From Hypholoma sublateritium FD-334 SS-4 (Eukaryota; Basidiomycota; Agaricomycetes; Agaricales; Strophariaceae), in NCBI GenBank assembly GCA_000827495.1, contig KN817556.1, positions 124,001 to 188,000 on the forward strand: 64,000 nucleotides of DNA. Direction: 5' to 3'. Shown here piece by piece: positions 1 to 11,721 of the stretch. The notes under the pieces are model-generated. The model made no database searches. It had not been told where the DNA came from and saw only the letters and a program-made list of their open reading frames with translations. Positions within the stretch are counted from its first letter, which is position 1. Every line of letters starts with the position of its first letter. A program made the translations under genes and the position numbers.

Positions 1-13
1 GTCTAAAACCATC

Positions 14-1670
14 ATGGCGAGCTCCAGCTCATGGATGCCACCGCAAGGTCGCCATACTGTCAACATAGGCTCCTCCCTGAACAGAGCTATCAAGAACAGA
101 AAGCTTAAAGGCTCCCCAGCTCCCACGACGAAGCGCTCCAACCTCCCAGAGAGGGATTTCTATTCATTCAAATGTATGGGATTCTACGACAGTCTGCGAG
201 GTTGACCAACTTATGTTCTTTTATTACGCATGCAGTCAACTTCAAGGCTTCATCGACGGATGCCACGAAGGCCGGCTCAATAGAAACGACGAAGGGGCCG
301 GAGAACACCCTGGTTCGGGCAGAGTATCCCAGCACACAGGTGAGTCGTCTAGCCATGCCCTTGAATTATTACTAACGCAGAAGAAGGCTGGAGAGGTCCA
401 CAAATTTAATGGAGTAGAACAAACTGCCCGAGATGTAGATTGTATACTTATTTATGACGAAGACACGGGGGTCAGTCACTCCTTCCCGCACTCAGGCCCG
501 TAACTCATGACTTCCAACAGCAATATACTCTAGAGAAACTCGATTCCTACATTCAATTGAAGTTTGACCGCAAAGTGATGGTGTCTCCTCAGCCTGCTTC
601 CCGTACGTGTCTAAACCCTAGTCACTGCTGCGTTGAGCTCATGGATGATTATAATATATGTAATATGAAATACAGCAGCACCAATAGCTACAGGAAAGGG
701 TAAAGCGAAACAAGAGGAATCCGACATGGCATCCGCGGTTGAGGAGGACCCTCCGCGCCAGACGGATGTCAAACGCCAGACTGATGCCACCAATCTTGAT
801 GAAATCATGCGGCAAGCAGTCGCAATGCGCCGGGAAGAAGAAGAAGAAGAGGGCGGAGAGGTGGAACCACCGCGTCGAACTCCACCTCGCGTCCCGTCTC
901 CCCTCCCTCCACCCAAGGCAGCGCGAGCTGTGAAACCTATACCCAGAGCACGCGCCGAACTACCGCCCAAACCGGCCCAGCCACCACCCGTGGCTACTGC
1001 GCCTCCGCCTCCGCCGCCGCCGAAGGTGAAGGCAGCACCCACAAAGCCAAAGAAAGTGAAGAATCCACCGCCGACGTCCTACCCCGACGAGGAGGTAATA
1101 GAATTCGGCAAGCCCGCGAAGCGCTCGCGCCCGTCGCCGCCGCGGCAGGTGGCACCGCCCCCGCGGATCTCGTCGCCAGTCAGTCTGTCCTTCCCAGGAG
1201 GGTCGACTCCCGCGTTCGCTCCGCCGCCCGCGCCCCCTGTCGCGAAGCCCGCCGTGGCGCGCAATATTCCGCCCGCGCCGGCCCCGCAACCGGAGATGCC
1301 GCCGTCGCCGCCGATAATGCAGTTGGACAGCGATGACGACGACGAGGAAGATTGGGAGCAGGTCCCCACGGTGACGCCAGTCATTGCACAGCCGGACTAC
1401 GAGGCAGAGCTCGAGGAAGCCATTTTCGGAGACGGATTTTCGGACGCAGACGGCGGCGAGGACATAGATGTGAATGCGTTTGAGCAAGAGATGAATGAGC
1501 AGATGGACCCCGACTCCGAGGACGACTTTTTGGCGGCGATGATATCGCCGGAGCCTGAGCGCCCGGCAACCGGGCAGCCCATTTCGTTGAACAGGTTGGC
1601 ATCTGGTACTGGTGCGGCGGACAGTGACGAGGACGATTTCTCGAGCAGCGACGAAAGCGACGAGGATTGA
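14..1670 (+). CDS. eaf1: ELL-associated factor (EAF) family transcription elongation protein
   Basis: EAF proteins bind ELL and stimulate RNA polymerase II elongation in the nucleus. Five exons join in frame: 14-173, 236-339, 381-470, 521-602 and 676-1670, giving about 476 residues. The first ~115 residues are the EAF N-terminal domain: WMPPQGRHTVNIGSSL, then KRSNLPERDFYSF, PSTQ, DCILIYDEDTG and LEKLDSYIQLKFDRK, all family hallmarks. The rest is low complexity: a Pro/Ala-rich stretch, then an acidic Asp/Glu/Ser tail ending SSDESDED, as expected of an acidic transactivation tail. The first ATG, 14 bases into the window, matches the family N-terminus, so the gene looks complete, but its promoter lies outside. 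Family assignment is firm; the long proline-rich middle is not conserved and its role is unknown. Confidence 0.9.
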
Positions 1671-2439
1671 GGACTGATTTCCGGGGCACCATAGAACAGC
1701 GAAAAGATGTTGGTTAACCTTTCTTGGTATGGATCGACCGGGATGGCAGAGTAGGATGACATTCATGCAATTTATCAAATTTATCTATGGAAGAACTTTT
1801 TATCTACCCACATCTTATATCATACCATCACACCTTGTACAGCACACTCCAACAAATACATTTATTGCAGATAGCAATGCACATCTCACTTCTAATAAGA
1901 GCAGAGGGTTTTTTTTGTGAACCCACAGTTGCAATTTCATTTCGTCTACGGAGCGGTAGAAATAAAATAAAAGCTACGATGGAAACCACGAAAGTACCTC
2001 CCCGGGTTGATGTGCCAAAAGTGGTATCGATGGACTGGAAAAATGGAGAACGAGAGCGAAGACGAAGAAGCAGGCCATGCTAAAAAGGGTCTCGTGAGAT
2101 CAGTTGCGAGGCGACGACGAGGAGACGCAGCACTAGGCTGATCTGTCCCAATGTTCACCACACAAAGATCCCACCAGAGGCAGAAAACAAGTGAATAAAA
2201 ATGCAAAAAAAGTTCGATGGACTCCTCCGTTGTCGCGCGGTATCAAAAGGTCCGAGTTCCCGTAAAGCAATAAAACCTTCCTGTGCCCAAGAAGTTTTCC
2301 ACCCATCCACCCCTTCCTTTCTCGTCGAGAAAAAGGACACGCGAATCCCAGCCGCTGTACAAATTACATTAATCTAGAACGTGATGTCGAGCTTCTGTGA
2401 TTTAAGCTTGATTAAGTTGAATTGTGAAGAACGGCGTGC
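1671..2439. other. Intergenic region between convergent genes
   Basis: Shared 3' flank of the EAF gene and the Rds1-like gene. It holds short unsupported frames on both strands and AT-rich stretches that may serve as polyadenylation regions. I see no gene, repeat or RNA. Confidence 0.6.
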
Positions 2440-3956
2440 TTAGTAGCCGGACGAGCTGCTGGCGGTGCTGGACGCGACGCTCGCTGCGGAGGCCGAGGAT
2501 GCATTGGGATTTGGGACAGTCGACCACCCGAGGATGTCCATCGTACCATCGGTGGATGGGCCGACGTAAGTGTTCGGGCTTCCAGCGACAGACGGGACGG
2601 ACGGGGAGAGCACCACCGCGTTGGTGGAACCGGAAGCGGAGCTCGAGGTGCTTGAGGACGCAGTCGCGGTCGCAGTGGCGGAGCCAGCGGAGGAGATGAT
2701 TGCAGATGCCTCCGCAGGACTGATCGTTGCAGTGCTGATGGTGGTGGACGCAGAGCCCGAGGAGCTGCCGCTGCTGGAAGGACTACCGCTGCGGGCGAGC
2801 TGACCGAGCGCCTGAGGCTGGGTATCAATGAAGGCCATTGTGGGGCCGGCAACGAGCTGCGTAGTGGCACGGTCAATCACGTTGTTGAGCAGAGGCTGGC
2901 CGTCAGAGGTGATGAAAATCGCAACGGGACCATTGATGCCGGTGGGCACCACACAGTTGTTGAAAGGGAGCGGGATGGATGCGAAAGATCCTCCAATCAA
3001 CATCTGACAGAAAAATGTCTATGGGGGATAATTATGTCAATTCCTATCTTGAGCAACTGATAAAATAATCTTACGGAGGTATCGTTGCTACTGGTTATCG
3101 CGGGAGACGAGAAACTGAGCTGGGTTCCTGGACCAACGGATCCGGTGTTGGTGATCGAAAGACCGGGGTTCGCTGTGAAATCTTTTTTAGCGTTTGAATG
3201 CTTATAGCTCCGTGAACTACGTACCTGTAATCCCCAGGTCACAGGCACCACTGAAGAAAGGGCCTGCAAGAGCCAGAACTTCGCTGGGAGTGAGAGCAAT
3301 GTCGAAGGCTGACGGAATCGCGCTTCCACTGGGCGAGAGCAAGTTCAAAATGGTCTGGTGGCGAGCTTCTACCGTCAAGATAGACGCAGCAGAGTCAAGG
3401 AGGAGAGGGTCGTCCAACAGAGTAGCTCCGCCGAGATAGGCACCAACTCCGACAGCCTCAACGACACGAGCGGTAGCAGCCATAGTCGCGACATCGGTCA
3501 GGACAGAATCGAAGTTGAACTGACAACTCGTGAGAGGTGTTGCACCAAAGGATTGCAAAGCAGCCTACAAGATTGGCAGTGAGATATGTATTAAAAAATA
3601 ATCTACAAGGATTTCACGCACCTGCAGCACGCTCGAATGTGTTGACTCATCGATCTGAATGGCTGTGAACTGCTCAATGGCAACTGTACTTGACGCGAAC
3701 CCGGCATCGAGAAAGTCCTGAGCTTGGAACTTGGCCAGTGCCTGCGTGTAAAATGACGCCTCAAGTTGCTCAAGAACATCGGCAAATGCTAGAAGACCGT
3801 CAAATCACAGCTTATTCAAACCTGCTCGTAATACTCACTGTACACCAAGATATCCGTCGCTGACGCAGCTCGTTTTCCGTAAACTCTAGCGGGCGCCGCC
3901 GAAATCAAAAGAGGGAAAGCCGCGACCAGAGCGATTAACGAAGTAGAGAAATGCAT
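2440..3956 (-). CDS. rds1: Secreted ferritin-like protein, Rds1 / desiccation-related family
   Basis: Five exons (3956-3839, 3788-3622, 3564-3225, 3172-3075, 3003-2440) join in frame to 428 residues. The N-terminus MHFSTSLIALVAAFPLLISA is a clear signal peptide followed by a dibasic KR. Residues ~40-200 form a ferritin-like four-helix domain: VLEQLEASFY, then IQIDESTHSSVL and LTVEARHQTILN, which place Glu and ExxH-type residues as in the ferritin-like fold of Rds1 (stress- and starvation-responsive in fission yeast) and plant desiccation protein pcc13-62. The last ~150 residues are Ser/Thr/Ala-rich and probably O-glycosylated. The signal peptide implies secretion or wall association. Metal binding and the real function are not established for the family. 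A TATA-like box lies about 40 bp upstream of the ATG. Confidence 0.85.
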
Positions 3957-5555
3957 GTTTATTTTGTGGAAGTTAACTGCCGGAAAAAAGCCTGCTTATA
4001 AAAGAATGTGGATGTGAACGAAAACGGAGCAAGCCAAAAGACCAGGGGATGCAACCGGGCAAGCCCAAAAAAAACAACTGTAAAAAAGTGGGGTCAGGAC
4101 ATTCTGAGAGGTGTAGAGGACAGCGGCGCATACCTAGGGCACGGGGAGGGAGAAAAGAAAGACGAAGAGAAATGTCATGATGCGACGACGATCAGAGTAT
4201 TTGTATCGATCCAAACATAGAGGACCCAAAGGACTGGTTCGTGTCCGAGTGATATGATTGGCTTCGGTCAATGCGGTTATGCTCTCTCATCGCCATAGGA
4301 ATGAGATATCAGTTGTCCGTCAATTCTGCGGCACGCATCTACCTCGCGGTTTGGTCGAGGCTAGAATGAAGGAGTTGAAAAGTAGTAAACCATGCAAAGG
4401 TTAAGAGCAAGACCACAGGCAACCTTATAATTTCTGACGATCACGTTTCGTCAACTGCCGGGTCGGAATTTCACGAGCGCGACAAGAGTATCTCTGAGTA
4501 TCTCCAAGGTATCTATTGAACAAAGACTGGAGGCTTCTCAATAAACCCCGAGGAGCCGCATTTCCAGTCCTTCGGTACGAACTCGATCATTGGCAAAGTG
4601 ACTGCCTCGCGGGTTATTTCCTCAATTAATATTAATTTGACAAAATTCGTGTTCAAGGCAAATCCAACATCTCAGATCTTTCAAATATTTGTGCTGAATA
4701 TTTGTGACTATTCATAGTGATTCTAGCCAAACAATATATGAGCGTATCTTTACTTTCCATGAAAATATTCAATCGAAAGGACTACTCAATGATCAATCTC
4801 CAACCTGATGTCTGACGGATATTGTTGGATTATTGGTTTTATAGCCAGTAGACGACTGTAGACCAGATATGTAAAGATAGAACGAACCTTCAAGGTTGTT
4901 CGGATGCTCTAGTCAAGCGATGTGCCTACGGGTTTAAAATTCTGGTGTAGCCATTAGCCCTTGAAGCAGAAAAGTGGTTGCCAAAGGTCGTGTAGAGACT
5001 AACTGCAGTCGGGGAAGGCTGGAGAGTAGTTTACTTTCTAAACCTTGGATCTGAGGCGGCATCCGGCCCAGGGACGGCCCATCTCCCATCATCGATACCA
5101 GCGAGGCAGAATCAACCGCGTTGTCATAGGCATATCCCGGTATATCTTTAGCAATAGTGTTGCCCAATAAATCGGCTTGCATGTTGCTTACATCGGTGCT
5201 GTAAAATACGATCAACTGAATCAACATTTACAGAGGTGAAATCAGATGAGTTATTTATACAGTGAATTTTGCGCAGACAACAAACAAAAAGCTTATTCCT
5301 TGATATGGTATTTTCATTGCTGCCGGGTTGTCGGTTGCGTTGGTGGGGAAGTTGTAGAATCGTATTGTCGATTTGAGCACGCTTTGGCATACAGGATCTT
5401 CAGACGTGTGGCCGACACTAAATACTGGTAAATATGAAATCGGCATAGCTTAGTAGAAAAGATGGAATGATGCAAACTATCAGTCCCAACATGACCGAGG
5501 CATCACTGCTGGATGGATGAAGTAAATAGGGACGTGGGGATATGCGGGGCGCGAA
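3957..5555. other. Intergenic region, no supported gene
   Basis: About 1.6 kb between the 5' end of the Rds1-like gene and the 3' end of the carboxypeptidase gene. Frames of 60-97 codons occur on the minus strand at 4934-5446 but show no recognisable motif and do not join convincingly. The part near 4620-4760 is AT-rich. I see no RNA gene or transposon. Confidence 0.55.
3995..4004 (-). promoter_or_regulatory. TATA-like box of the Rds1-like gene
   Basis: On the minus strand the bases read CTTTTATAAG, about 40 bp upstream of the start codon at 3956. The spacing fits a core promoter with a short leader. Inference from motif and position only. Confidence 0.45.
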
Positions 5556-7849
5556 TCACATTGGCTGCCGGGCTAGCCATCTTGATACCATCGCTAGCGA
5601 TTCGACGGGCTTATCATGTGGCACGTAGAAACGCGAGACCATATCGTCAGCTTGCAAATGCTAGCACCAGAGCTAAAAACACTCATCATATGTCCCGCGC
5701 CACGGATAGTCACGAAAGTAAGCAACGGCGTCTCCTTTACCTCGCCGGCCTTTGAACCGCCCGCGCTCCAGTCGCGCCATTGCTGCTCGGCGTATTGGGT
5801 CTTCCCGCTCCAGCCAAGCTTGTCGACCCATAGCTTGTTCGCAACCCAATTACACTGCCAATCGTACGTGCCAGCATAGATGAGGACACGGATACCTCGG
5901 TCAAGGAGATTGGCGACGTAGTCCTGGGTGTGCACGGCCCATTTGTCCATATGTGCGTTGAAGCCTCGACCGACGGCATTTGAACAGGCGGAGAAATTGG
6001 AGGATATCTCGACGCCTAACAATTCCCGTGTTTGCGGCAAATCAAGGTAGGCCGTGATGACATTGTTTTCGGCGTAGCAAAGTTCACCTATACATGGCTT
6101 TGAGAGGAAGGATGTTCACAAGCGCTTAACAACCGGCATTACATCACACGTACTTTCGAGATGTCGTAGACGTTTCTCCCTGCAGTCGAATATGATTAGT
6201 TTTTTGGATCACGGAGATGACATCAAGTCATGGACTGATGAATGTCATACCTGTAGCCCACATCGCTGTGGACAGTTCGCTATCACAAAAGTTGACAGCT
6301 GCCCGACAGTCAATAGCGTCAAATTGGTCAATACATGATCTCTGCATTTCCCGTTGACATCGCGGAAGCTAAAAACCAGGAATTCCAGTCGCGTGCAAGT
6401 TCATTCATAGAGGTAGATTGCGGAAACCAGTCAACGGGCGCCAAACGACGGAATGACCATTGCAAGAAAGCGTGAGCAATATACAACAGACGCGTTAGAA
6501 AAGTCGCGGCTTACCGCTGTTTTCATGCGAACGCAGTTTGAAATGGATTGATACGGGATATCTAGTGATGCGGTACTGCACTCTACTTCGTATCTCCCCT
6601 GGTATAGCCTGCGGAGTTTCGTGCCATTGATTGAGGCTATATTTTGCACGAGGAAACAAAACTCACGTAGATATATCAGTGATACCGTTTCCAATGAGAA
6701 CGCTTTGAAGGTTGAGGGTTGACCGGCCTTCTTGCAGAGCAACTTGATTCTGGTCGAATATCTCGCTTGCGAAAACGGGAAGATATCGTCCCTAAAATAG
6801 TCGTGCGATCGTTGATGAAAGAAAAGATATAGGCAAGCACCAAAAACACACCCCATAAGACTCTCCGGAAAGATGCAGCGCTCTCCCAGAGAATTGTTTG
6901 AAGGTCTCAAAGAAAATAGTTATGAATGCATGAATGTTCTTGGCTGCTTCTTCTGTTGTCTCGACGGTTTCGCCAAAATCTGCATAAGAGAAGCCGACGC
7001 CAACGCTAGAAATATAACCTTAACGGTGGCTTTCGATTCGTCTGATGCGAAGAGCTCACGGTTGGTCCAAGAAAAAGATGTTGGCTTCTGAATTCCAGGA
7101 ATGAGGATTCCATACGGTGCCATTATCGGATATTTTATTCATGTCAATGCTACAGGGGCCTTGGAGAGTATACATAGAGATAATGAGCCCAGGTACTTTC
7201 CATTTGATAAAGAATTTCTCACCGAGTTCCATTAAAAGGCCCATCGAAGACGAACATCCTGGCCCTGAAAGAACGTAGGGTTCTCGTCAGATAACACCTT
7301 GATTTACCACCATGTATACGAACCGCCGTTAATCCACATCATAACGTCGTCTGGAGAGCGTTCGTTTAGCTAATGGCAGTCAAGATAGGTGAGAAACTCG
7401 CCTTTTTCAGGGTTCCGACGGCTCTCGAAGAAATAGAAGAACATATGTTTGGCTCCGGCATCGACATCAAGGTATCCTGTGTACACGCTAATTTCTCCAT
7501 GAGCGGTGAGGTGCAGAAAAATAATCAGTACGTTACTATAGCGGAATCGCGGCGGCAGTCGCACTCACTTCACGGTGGGATCACAAAAGTTGCTCTTCTT
7601 AACCCGAACACGATGGTTTGGAAAACGAGGATGAGACAGAGCCGCAAACCCGTCTTCCTGCAGCGATGAGAGGTGTAAATTTTGAGCCTGAGAGCCGTTA
7701 TTCAGGAGGAGAACTGGTGCTGGGATTATGGGCTTTTGGTCACTGAAAACCGGTGACTGCGGCGTTTCCCATGGATAAAATCCCGGAGACGCAGCAACCA
7801 CATATGCGCCTAAGAGGACTAGCCCTAACAGATTTCCTTGGAAGAGCAT
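5556..7849 (-). CDS. Serine carboxypeptidase (peptidase family S10)
   Basis: Secreted or vacuolar exopeptidase that removes C-terminal residues. The start at 7849 gives the signal peptide [20 protein letters not shown] and a propeptide. S10 blocks follow in order: [41 protein letters not shown] (rejoined across an intron near 7270-7330), [21 protein letters not shown], the nucleophile block LSGESYGGRYLP (intron near 6800-6850), [16 protein letters not shown], the catalytic Asp region [14 protein letters not shown], and the catalytic His block RGAGHM near 5690. All three triad residues are present. The last ~25 residues ([22 protein letters not shown]) are reached only by removing 5625-5686, which has AT-AC rather than GT-AG ends; unspliced, the frame stops at 5594. 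The gene diverges from NOP58. Family is certain; vacuolar versus secreted location is not. Confidence 0.88.
5625..5686 (-). other. Probable AT-AC intron in the carboxypeptidase gene
   Basis: The 62 bases between the codons for GAGHM and VPHDKP begin ATGAGTG and end TTTCTAC on the coding strand. Exact removal restores the family-typical GHM-VPxDKP join. A CTGAC branch-site match lies 21 nt before the 3' end, and the length is typical of neighbouring introns. Changing both ends from G to A and G to C would make it a standard GTGAGT...TAG intron. The exon and intron edge bases differ, so the junction cannot slide to a GT-AG pair while keeping this join. Confidence 0.6.
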
Positions 7850-8173
7850 ATGTGGTAGTTCAAGATAGCTTTGTCAACGTCGAGCTTCCCACACGGTACA
7901 CCACTCTGAATTTCATATGACCTGCTAGGTGGAAATCGGAAATCGGACGAGCTGTGGACGTCTGCCGGGTGCCGGCCATCATATTCAATTCCCACGCGTT
8001 GTTGGTGTGTGGGAAACATCAAGAAATTTCTTCGTCCACACAAAAGTGCAGCGTCGAACCGTCCTGCTCGCCGTTCACGTCGTTCTCGGCGATACGCTTT
8101 CTGAACTGCTTTTTTTCTTCCTTTAATATCTTCATATATCCACCTCCCATATCCTTGTATTACGATCAGCCAA
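7850..8173. promoter_or_regulatory. Bidirectional promoter region, carboxypeptidase / NOP58
   Basis: These 324 bp separate two divergent start codons and must contain both promoters. The NOP58 side is pyrimidine-rich just before the ATG (TTTTTTTCTTCC type, then CCACCTCCC). I see no clear TATA box for either gene. Confidence 0.5.
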
Positions 8174-10229
8174 AATGCTCGTCCTATACGAGACCGCCAT
8201 GGGCTACTGCCTGTTCAAGGTCACAGACACGGCCAAAATCGAAAGTGCCGATCTGTACCAGGAGTTCAACACGCCGGAGAAGGCCAGTAAACTGTGCGTT
8301 TTTTCTTTCTAGTTGGATTGGGCACCCAGACTCAATTTATGCATGATTTTACCAGTTTGAAGCTGAAAGCTCTGCATCGGTTTACTTCAACTGCAACGGC
8401 TGTGGAGGATATCAGCGCGCTCCAGAGCGGAAAACTTGGAAAGGGACTGAAGAAGTTCTTGACAGAAGAGGTGGTGGACAAGGGCAAAACGAAAGAGTCG
8501 CTGGTCGTAATTGACCCACATCTCGGTTCGTGCAATCGTATCTCGCAAGGCGCTTTCTTCAACTTGTCTATTCCTTTTTAGGACGCGCAATCACCAAAAA
8601 ACTGAGCATAAACGTGAACGCCATGGCTGAGGGCTCTAACGGAGATCTTTGGAGGGGTATCAGGAGTCAGTTGACCGCCCTCCTGGAGGGACTGGATCCT
8701 AAGGATCTGGCTACCATGAGCCTCGGTCTCAGTCACTCATTGGCTCGGTGTGTGCACTTCACTATGTTGAACGCGCCAATTTTTTCTGAAACGCTAAACT
8801 TGAAGTTTCAAACTCAAGTTTTCACCTGATAAGGTTGATACCATGGTTGTGCAAGCTATTGCCCTACTCGACGACCTGGACAAGGAAGTCAACATCTACG
8901 CGATGCGTGTCAAGGTAGATTTTTTTTGTTTTCTTCCGACATCGTTCTGACGAGAATCTTTTTTCTTTTAAGGAATGGTATGGATGGCATTTCCCCGAAA
9001 TGGCCAAAATCATCGTCGACAACGTTGCCTACGCCAAAACTATCCGTCTTATGGGCTTCCGAACAAATGCCTCCACAACGGACTTCGCGTCCATCCTTCC
9101 CGAAGACCTCGAAGCCGTCCTCAAAGCCGCCGCCGAAATCTCCATGGGTACGGAAATATCCGACTCAGATATTGCACACATCCACTCCCTCTGCGACCAA
9201 GTTATCTCTATTTCTACATATCGCACGCAACTCGCCGAGTACCTCCGTAACCGCATGGCTGCCATTGCCCCCAATTTGACTGCCCTTGTTGGAGAGCTGG
9301 TGGGCGCTCGCCTCATCAGCCACGCTGGAAGTCTGCTAAGTCTCGCCAAACACCCTGCCAGTACTATCCAGATCCTTGGAGCTGAGAAAGCTCTGTTCCG
9401 TGCTTTGAAGACAAAGCACGACACGCCAAAATATGGTCTCATCTACCATGTAAATTTCTTCGCTTCCGACTATTTTTGAACAATACTAATATCTTTTCGA
9501 ACAGGCTTCGCTCATTGGCCAAGCTCCTCCCAAGCTAAAGGGAAAGATGGCCCGTATGGTCGCCACCAAGACTGCACTGTCAGTCCGTGTCGACGCCCTC
9601 ACCGACTCCGATGGCAAGTCCGAAGAGACTGCATCCCTCATCGGTGTCGAAAACCGCACGAAGCTCGAGTCACGTCTGCGTGCTCTGGAGCACGAGATGG
9701 AGGGCGGAGGAGTCCGCCGTTTCGCCGACAACGGCAAGAAGCAGCAGCGATTCGAGATGACCGGCGAGACGAGGACGTACAACGCGTCTGCGGACCAGGT
9801 CGACCTCGTCTCCACCCAGCGTGACACCCCGATGGACATCGCCGTCAAGGCGGTCCTCGACGTTAAGGAGGAAAAGCGCAAGGCCAAGGAGGAGAGGCGG
9901 GCGAAGAAGAGGGCCGAGAAGAGTAGGGCGGAGACCTCCGAGGCTGAGGAGAACCAGATGGATGTGGATGGCGAAGACAAGAAGGACAAGAAGAGGAAGC
10001 GCAGGGAGAGTGAGATCGCGCCCATGGACGAGGACAAGCCTGAGGAAAAGTCAAAAGTAAGCATGCTCTGTCCGATGTATTTTACCAGTCGTCTTACGTA
10101 CTTTTGGCGCAGGAGACTGAAGAGGAGAAAAAGGCAAGGAAAAAGGCCAAGAAAGAGGCTAAGGCCGCAGCCGCTGCTAACGGCACTGACTCACCTAAGA
10201 AGAAGAAGAAAAAGTCATCTGAGGCATAA
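8174..10229 (+). CDS. NOP58: Nucleolar protein NOP58, box C/D snoRNP core subunit
   Basis: NOP58 is a core scaffold of box C/D snoRNPs, which guide 2'-O-methylation and processing of pre-rRNA in the nucleolus. The start [16 protein letters not shown] and the block [12 protein letters not shown] are the NOP5NT domain. The middle ([25 protein letters not shown]) is the coiled-coil/NOSIC part. The Nop RNA-binding domain follows ([20 protein letters not shown], then [28 protein letters not shown]). The C-terminus has the Lys/Glu-rich KKx tail ending [10 protein letters not shown] that separates NOP58 from NOP56. At least five introns of 50-70 nt are inferred. I looked for box C/D snoRNA motifs in the introns and found none. 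Complete and intact. Confidence 0.95.
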
Positions 10230-10531
10230 TTCGAGTAGTCTACTCCGCATACTGTATCGTTGTACTCGTTTCTTTTTCTTTGTCTGTCTATCATTTCGCT
10301 CTAGTATCTTTGTTCAAACATCTCATAATTATTATCGTCGACGATATATATCGGCATTGTATAAATCTCCCACTTGAACGTCACAGGTGAGAGATGATTT
10401 TGGGGTTCTGAAAACCTATAACAGATCGACTGTCATCTGTGTATTTGGTCTGTGAGGGGGACTGCTGAAAACCCACTTTGAGAATCACTGCATGCATAAC
10501 CAAATATTTACGAGGAATTATTTGCTTTTTC

Positions 10532-10686
10532 TTTGATGAAATATTTAAAATATTATTCAAATTTCTCTGCCTTTGTTACTTGGATAATAATTTGGTAGCC
10601 GCCCGATGAAAGGGCTTTGGTACCAAATAATATGCCTCGTATTTCCTTTAAATTTACTTGTAAAATATTTAAAATATTTCATCAAA
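10532..10686. repeat. AT-rich inverted repeat
   Basis: The 23-base arm at 10532-10554 (starting TTTGATGAAATATTTAAAAT) returns as its reverse complement at 10664-10686 with one mismatch. A second inner pair (ATTTGGTAGCC near 10591 and GGTACCAAAT near 10619) and a third (TACGAGG / CCTCGTA) lie in or next to it. It could be a small MITE or a hairpin region 3' of NOP58. No target-site duplication is evident. Confidence 0.5.
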
Positions 10687-10808
10687 TATCAAACACATAA
10701 ATCGTTCAAAATATGTGGTCCTGCACATGGTGAATGCAGGCAGGAACGAAATGAGCACGAACTTATCAACGTGTGCAAATAGCGTCCGGTTCATGCTGCA
10801 TTTTTGAG

Positions 10809-10840
10809 TTTCCGCGTTGAACTTTAAATATAAAAGGCAA
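10809..10840 (+). repeat. Left terminal inverted repeat (32 bp)
   Basis: Begins TTTCCGCGTTGAACTTTAAA and ends AAAAGGCAA. It is the perfect reverse complement of 11633-11664. Confidence 0.85.
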
Positions 10841-11632
10841 TTTCCAAAAATAAATCCGCCCTTCGGCCAACCTTCGGCGCGCCTTTGCTTGGTACTGTGT
10901 TCTCAGCGACGATCGACGCCGCGCATCTGGAAGGCAGTCAACGTGAGTCTTGCCATCACCCCGCCCTTTATGATACGTTCTGACCATTCAAATCCAGTAC
11001 ACCGCCCTTGAATATTTGCATCAGACAATGATCCTTAGCATCGGCGAGTGGCTCTGACTTATCTCGCGCTTTACGCGCCGACGTGGCCTTCATCGCGCCA
11101 TATTGATACATATAAGGGTGTGGCCATCTTTCCACCATCGACACAAGCTCCGGACAAGTCACAACGGCGAGCAGAGCTCACAGTGCCATAGCCCCGCTTG
11201 AGCGTGCGAGCCAAGTGCGAGCCAATGCGTCAAACTTGTGTCAAACGCGAGATTCCAAGGCGGGAGAGTGCGAATTTGTGAACACTGGCTAAGATACTGC
11301 ACGGTTTCTTGGAGAAGCAACGGCGGGGGTGTTTTCATGTCCATTAGTGGAGCAGCCAGGCGGCTCGGAGCGGTGGGGAGGGGCCGCCCCGCTGCGGCAT
11401 AGTACTTAATAATATCTACGTGAAACTTCAAGAGTCTACCGTTTTTATTTTACATAATGGAATCCAGTCCTTGCCGTGCACTTGGAATAGAAGCGCCTGA
11501 ACAGTGTAAACGGTGAGCACATGTACGCCGCCCTCTGCCCGCCGCTCCTGCTTAATATAGTGTTCCACCAAATAATCAACAAAGGCGCGTTGAAGGCGGG
11601 CGCCGGGAATCTAAGTTTCCCGAACTCCGGAC

Positions 11633-11664
11633 TTGCCTTTTATATTTAAAGTTCAACGCGGAAA
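11633..11664 (-). repeat. Right terminal inverted repeat (32 bp)
   Basis: Begins TTGCCTTTTATATTTAAAGT and ends CGCGGAAA. It contains the TATA-like string TTATATTTAA about 75 bp upstream of the ERG27 start codon. Confidence 0.85.
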
Positions 11665-11721
11665 GTGAGTAACTTTCATGCTGTCGCTCTCCTTCCCGCG
11701 TCAACGCCAGTCGCACAAAAC

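Larger units (their letters stand above)
10799..11674. mobile_element. Non-autonomous terminal-inverted-repeat element, possibly Mutator-like
   Basis: A perfect 32-bp inverted repeat (10809-10840 and 11633-11664) bounds this segment. Outside each repeat, exactly 10 bases away, lies the same 9-mer TTCATGCTG (10790-10798 and 11675-11683), which looks like a target-site duplication. Nine-base duplications are typical of Mutator-like elements. The interior has no transposase frame, so the element would be non-autonomous. The outermost 10 bases on each side match each other poorly, so the exact ends are uncertain. The right end lies 47 bp from the ERG27 ATG. Confidence 0.55.

Noticed and set aside
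4934..5446. Two minus-strand frames as a possible small gene
   Set aside because: No motifs, no convincing splice join, and composition like non-coding sequence.
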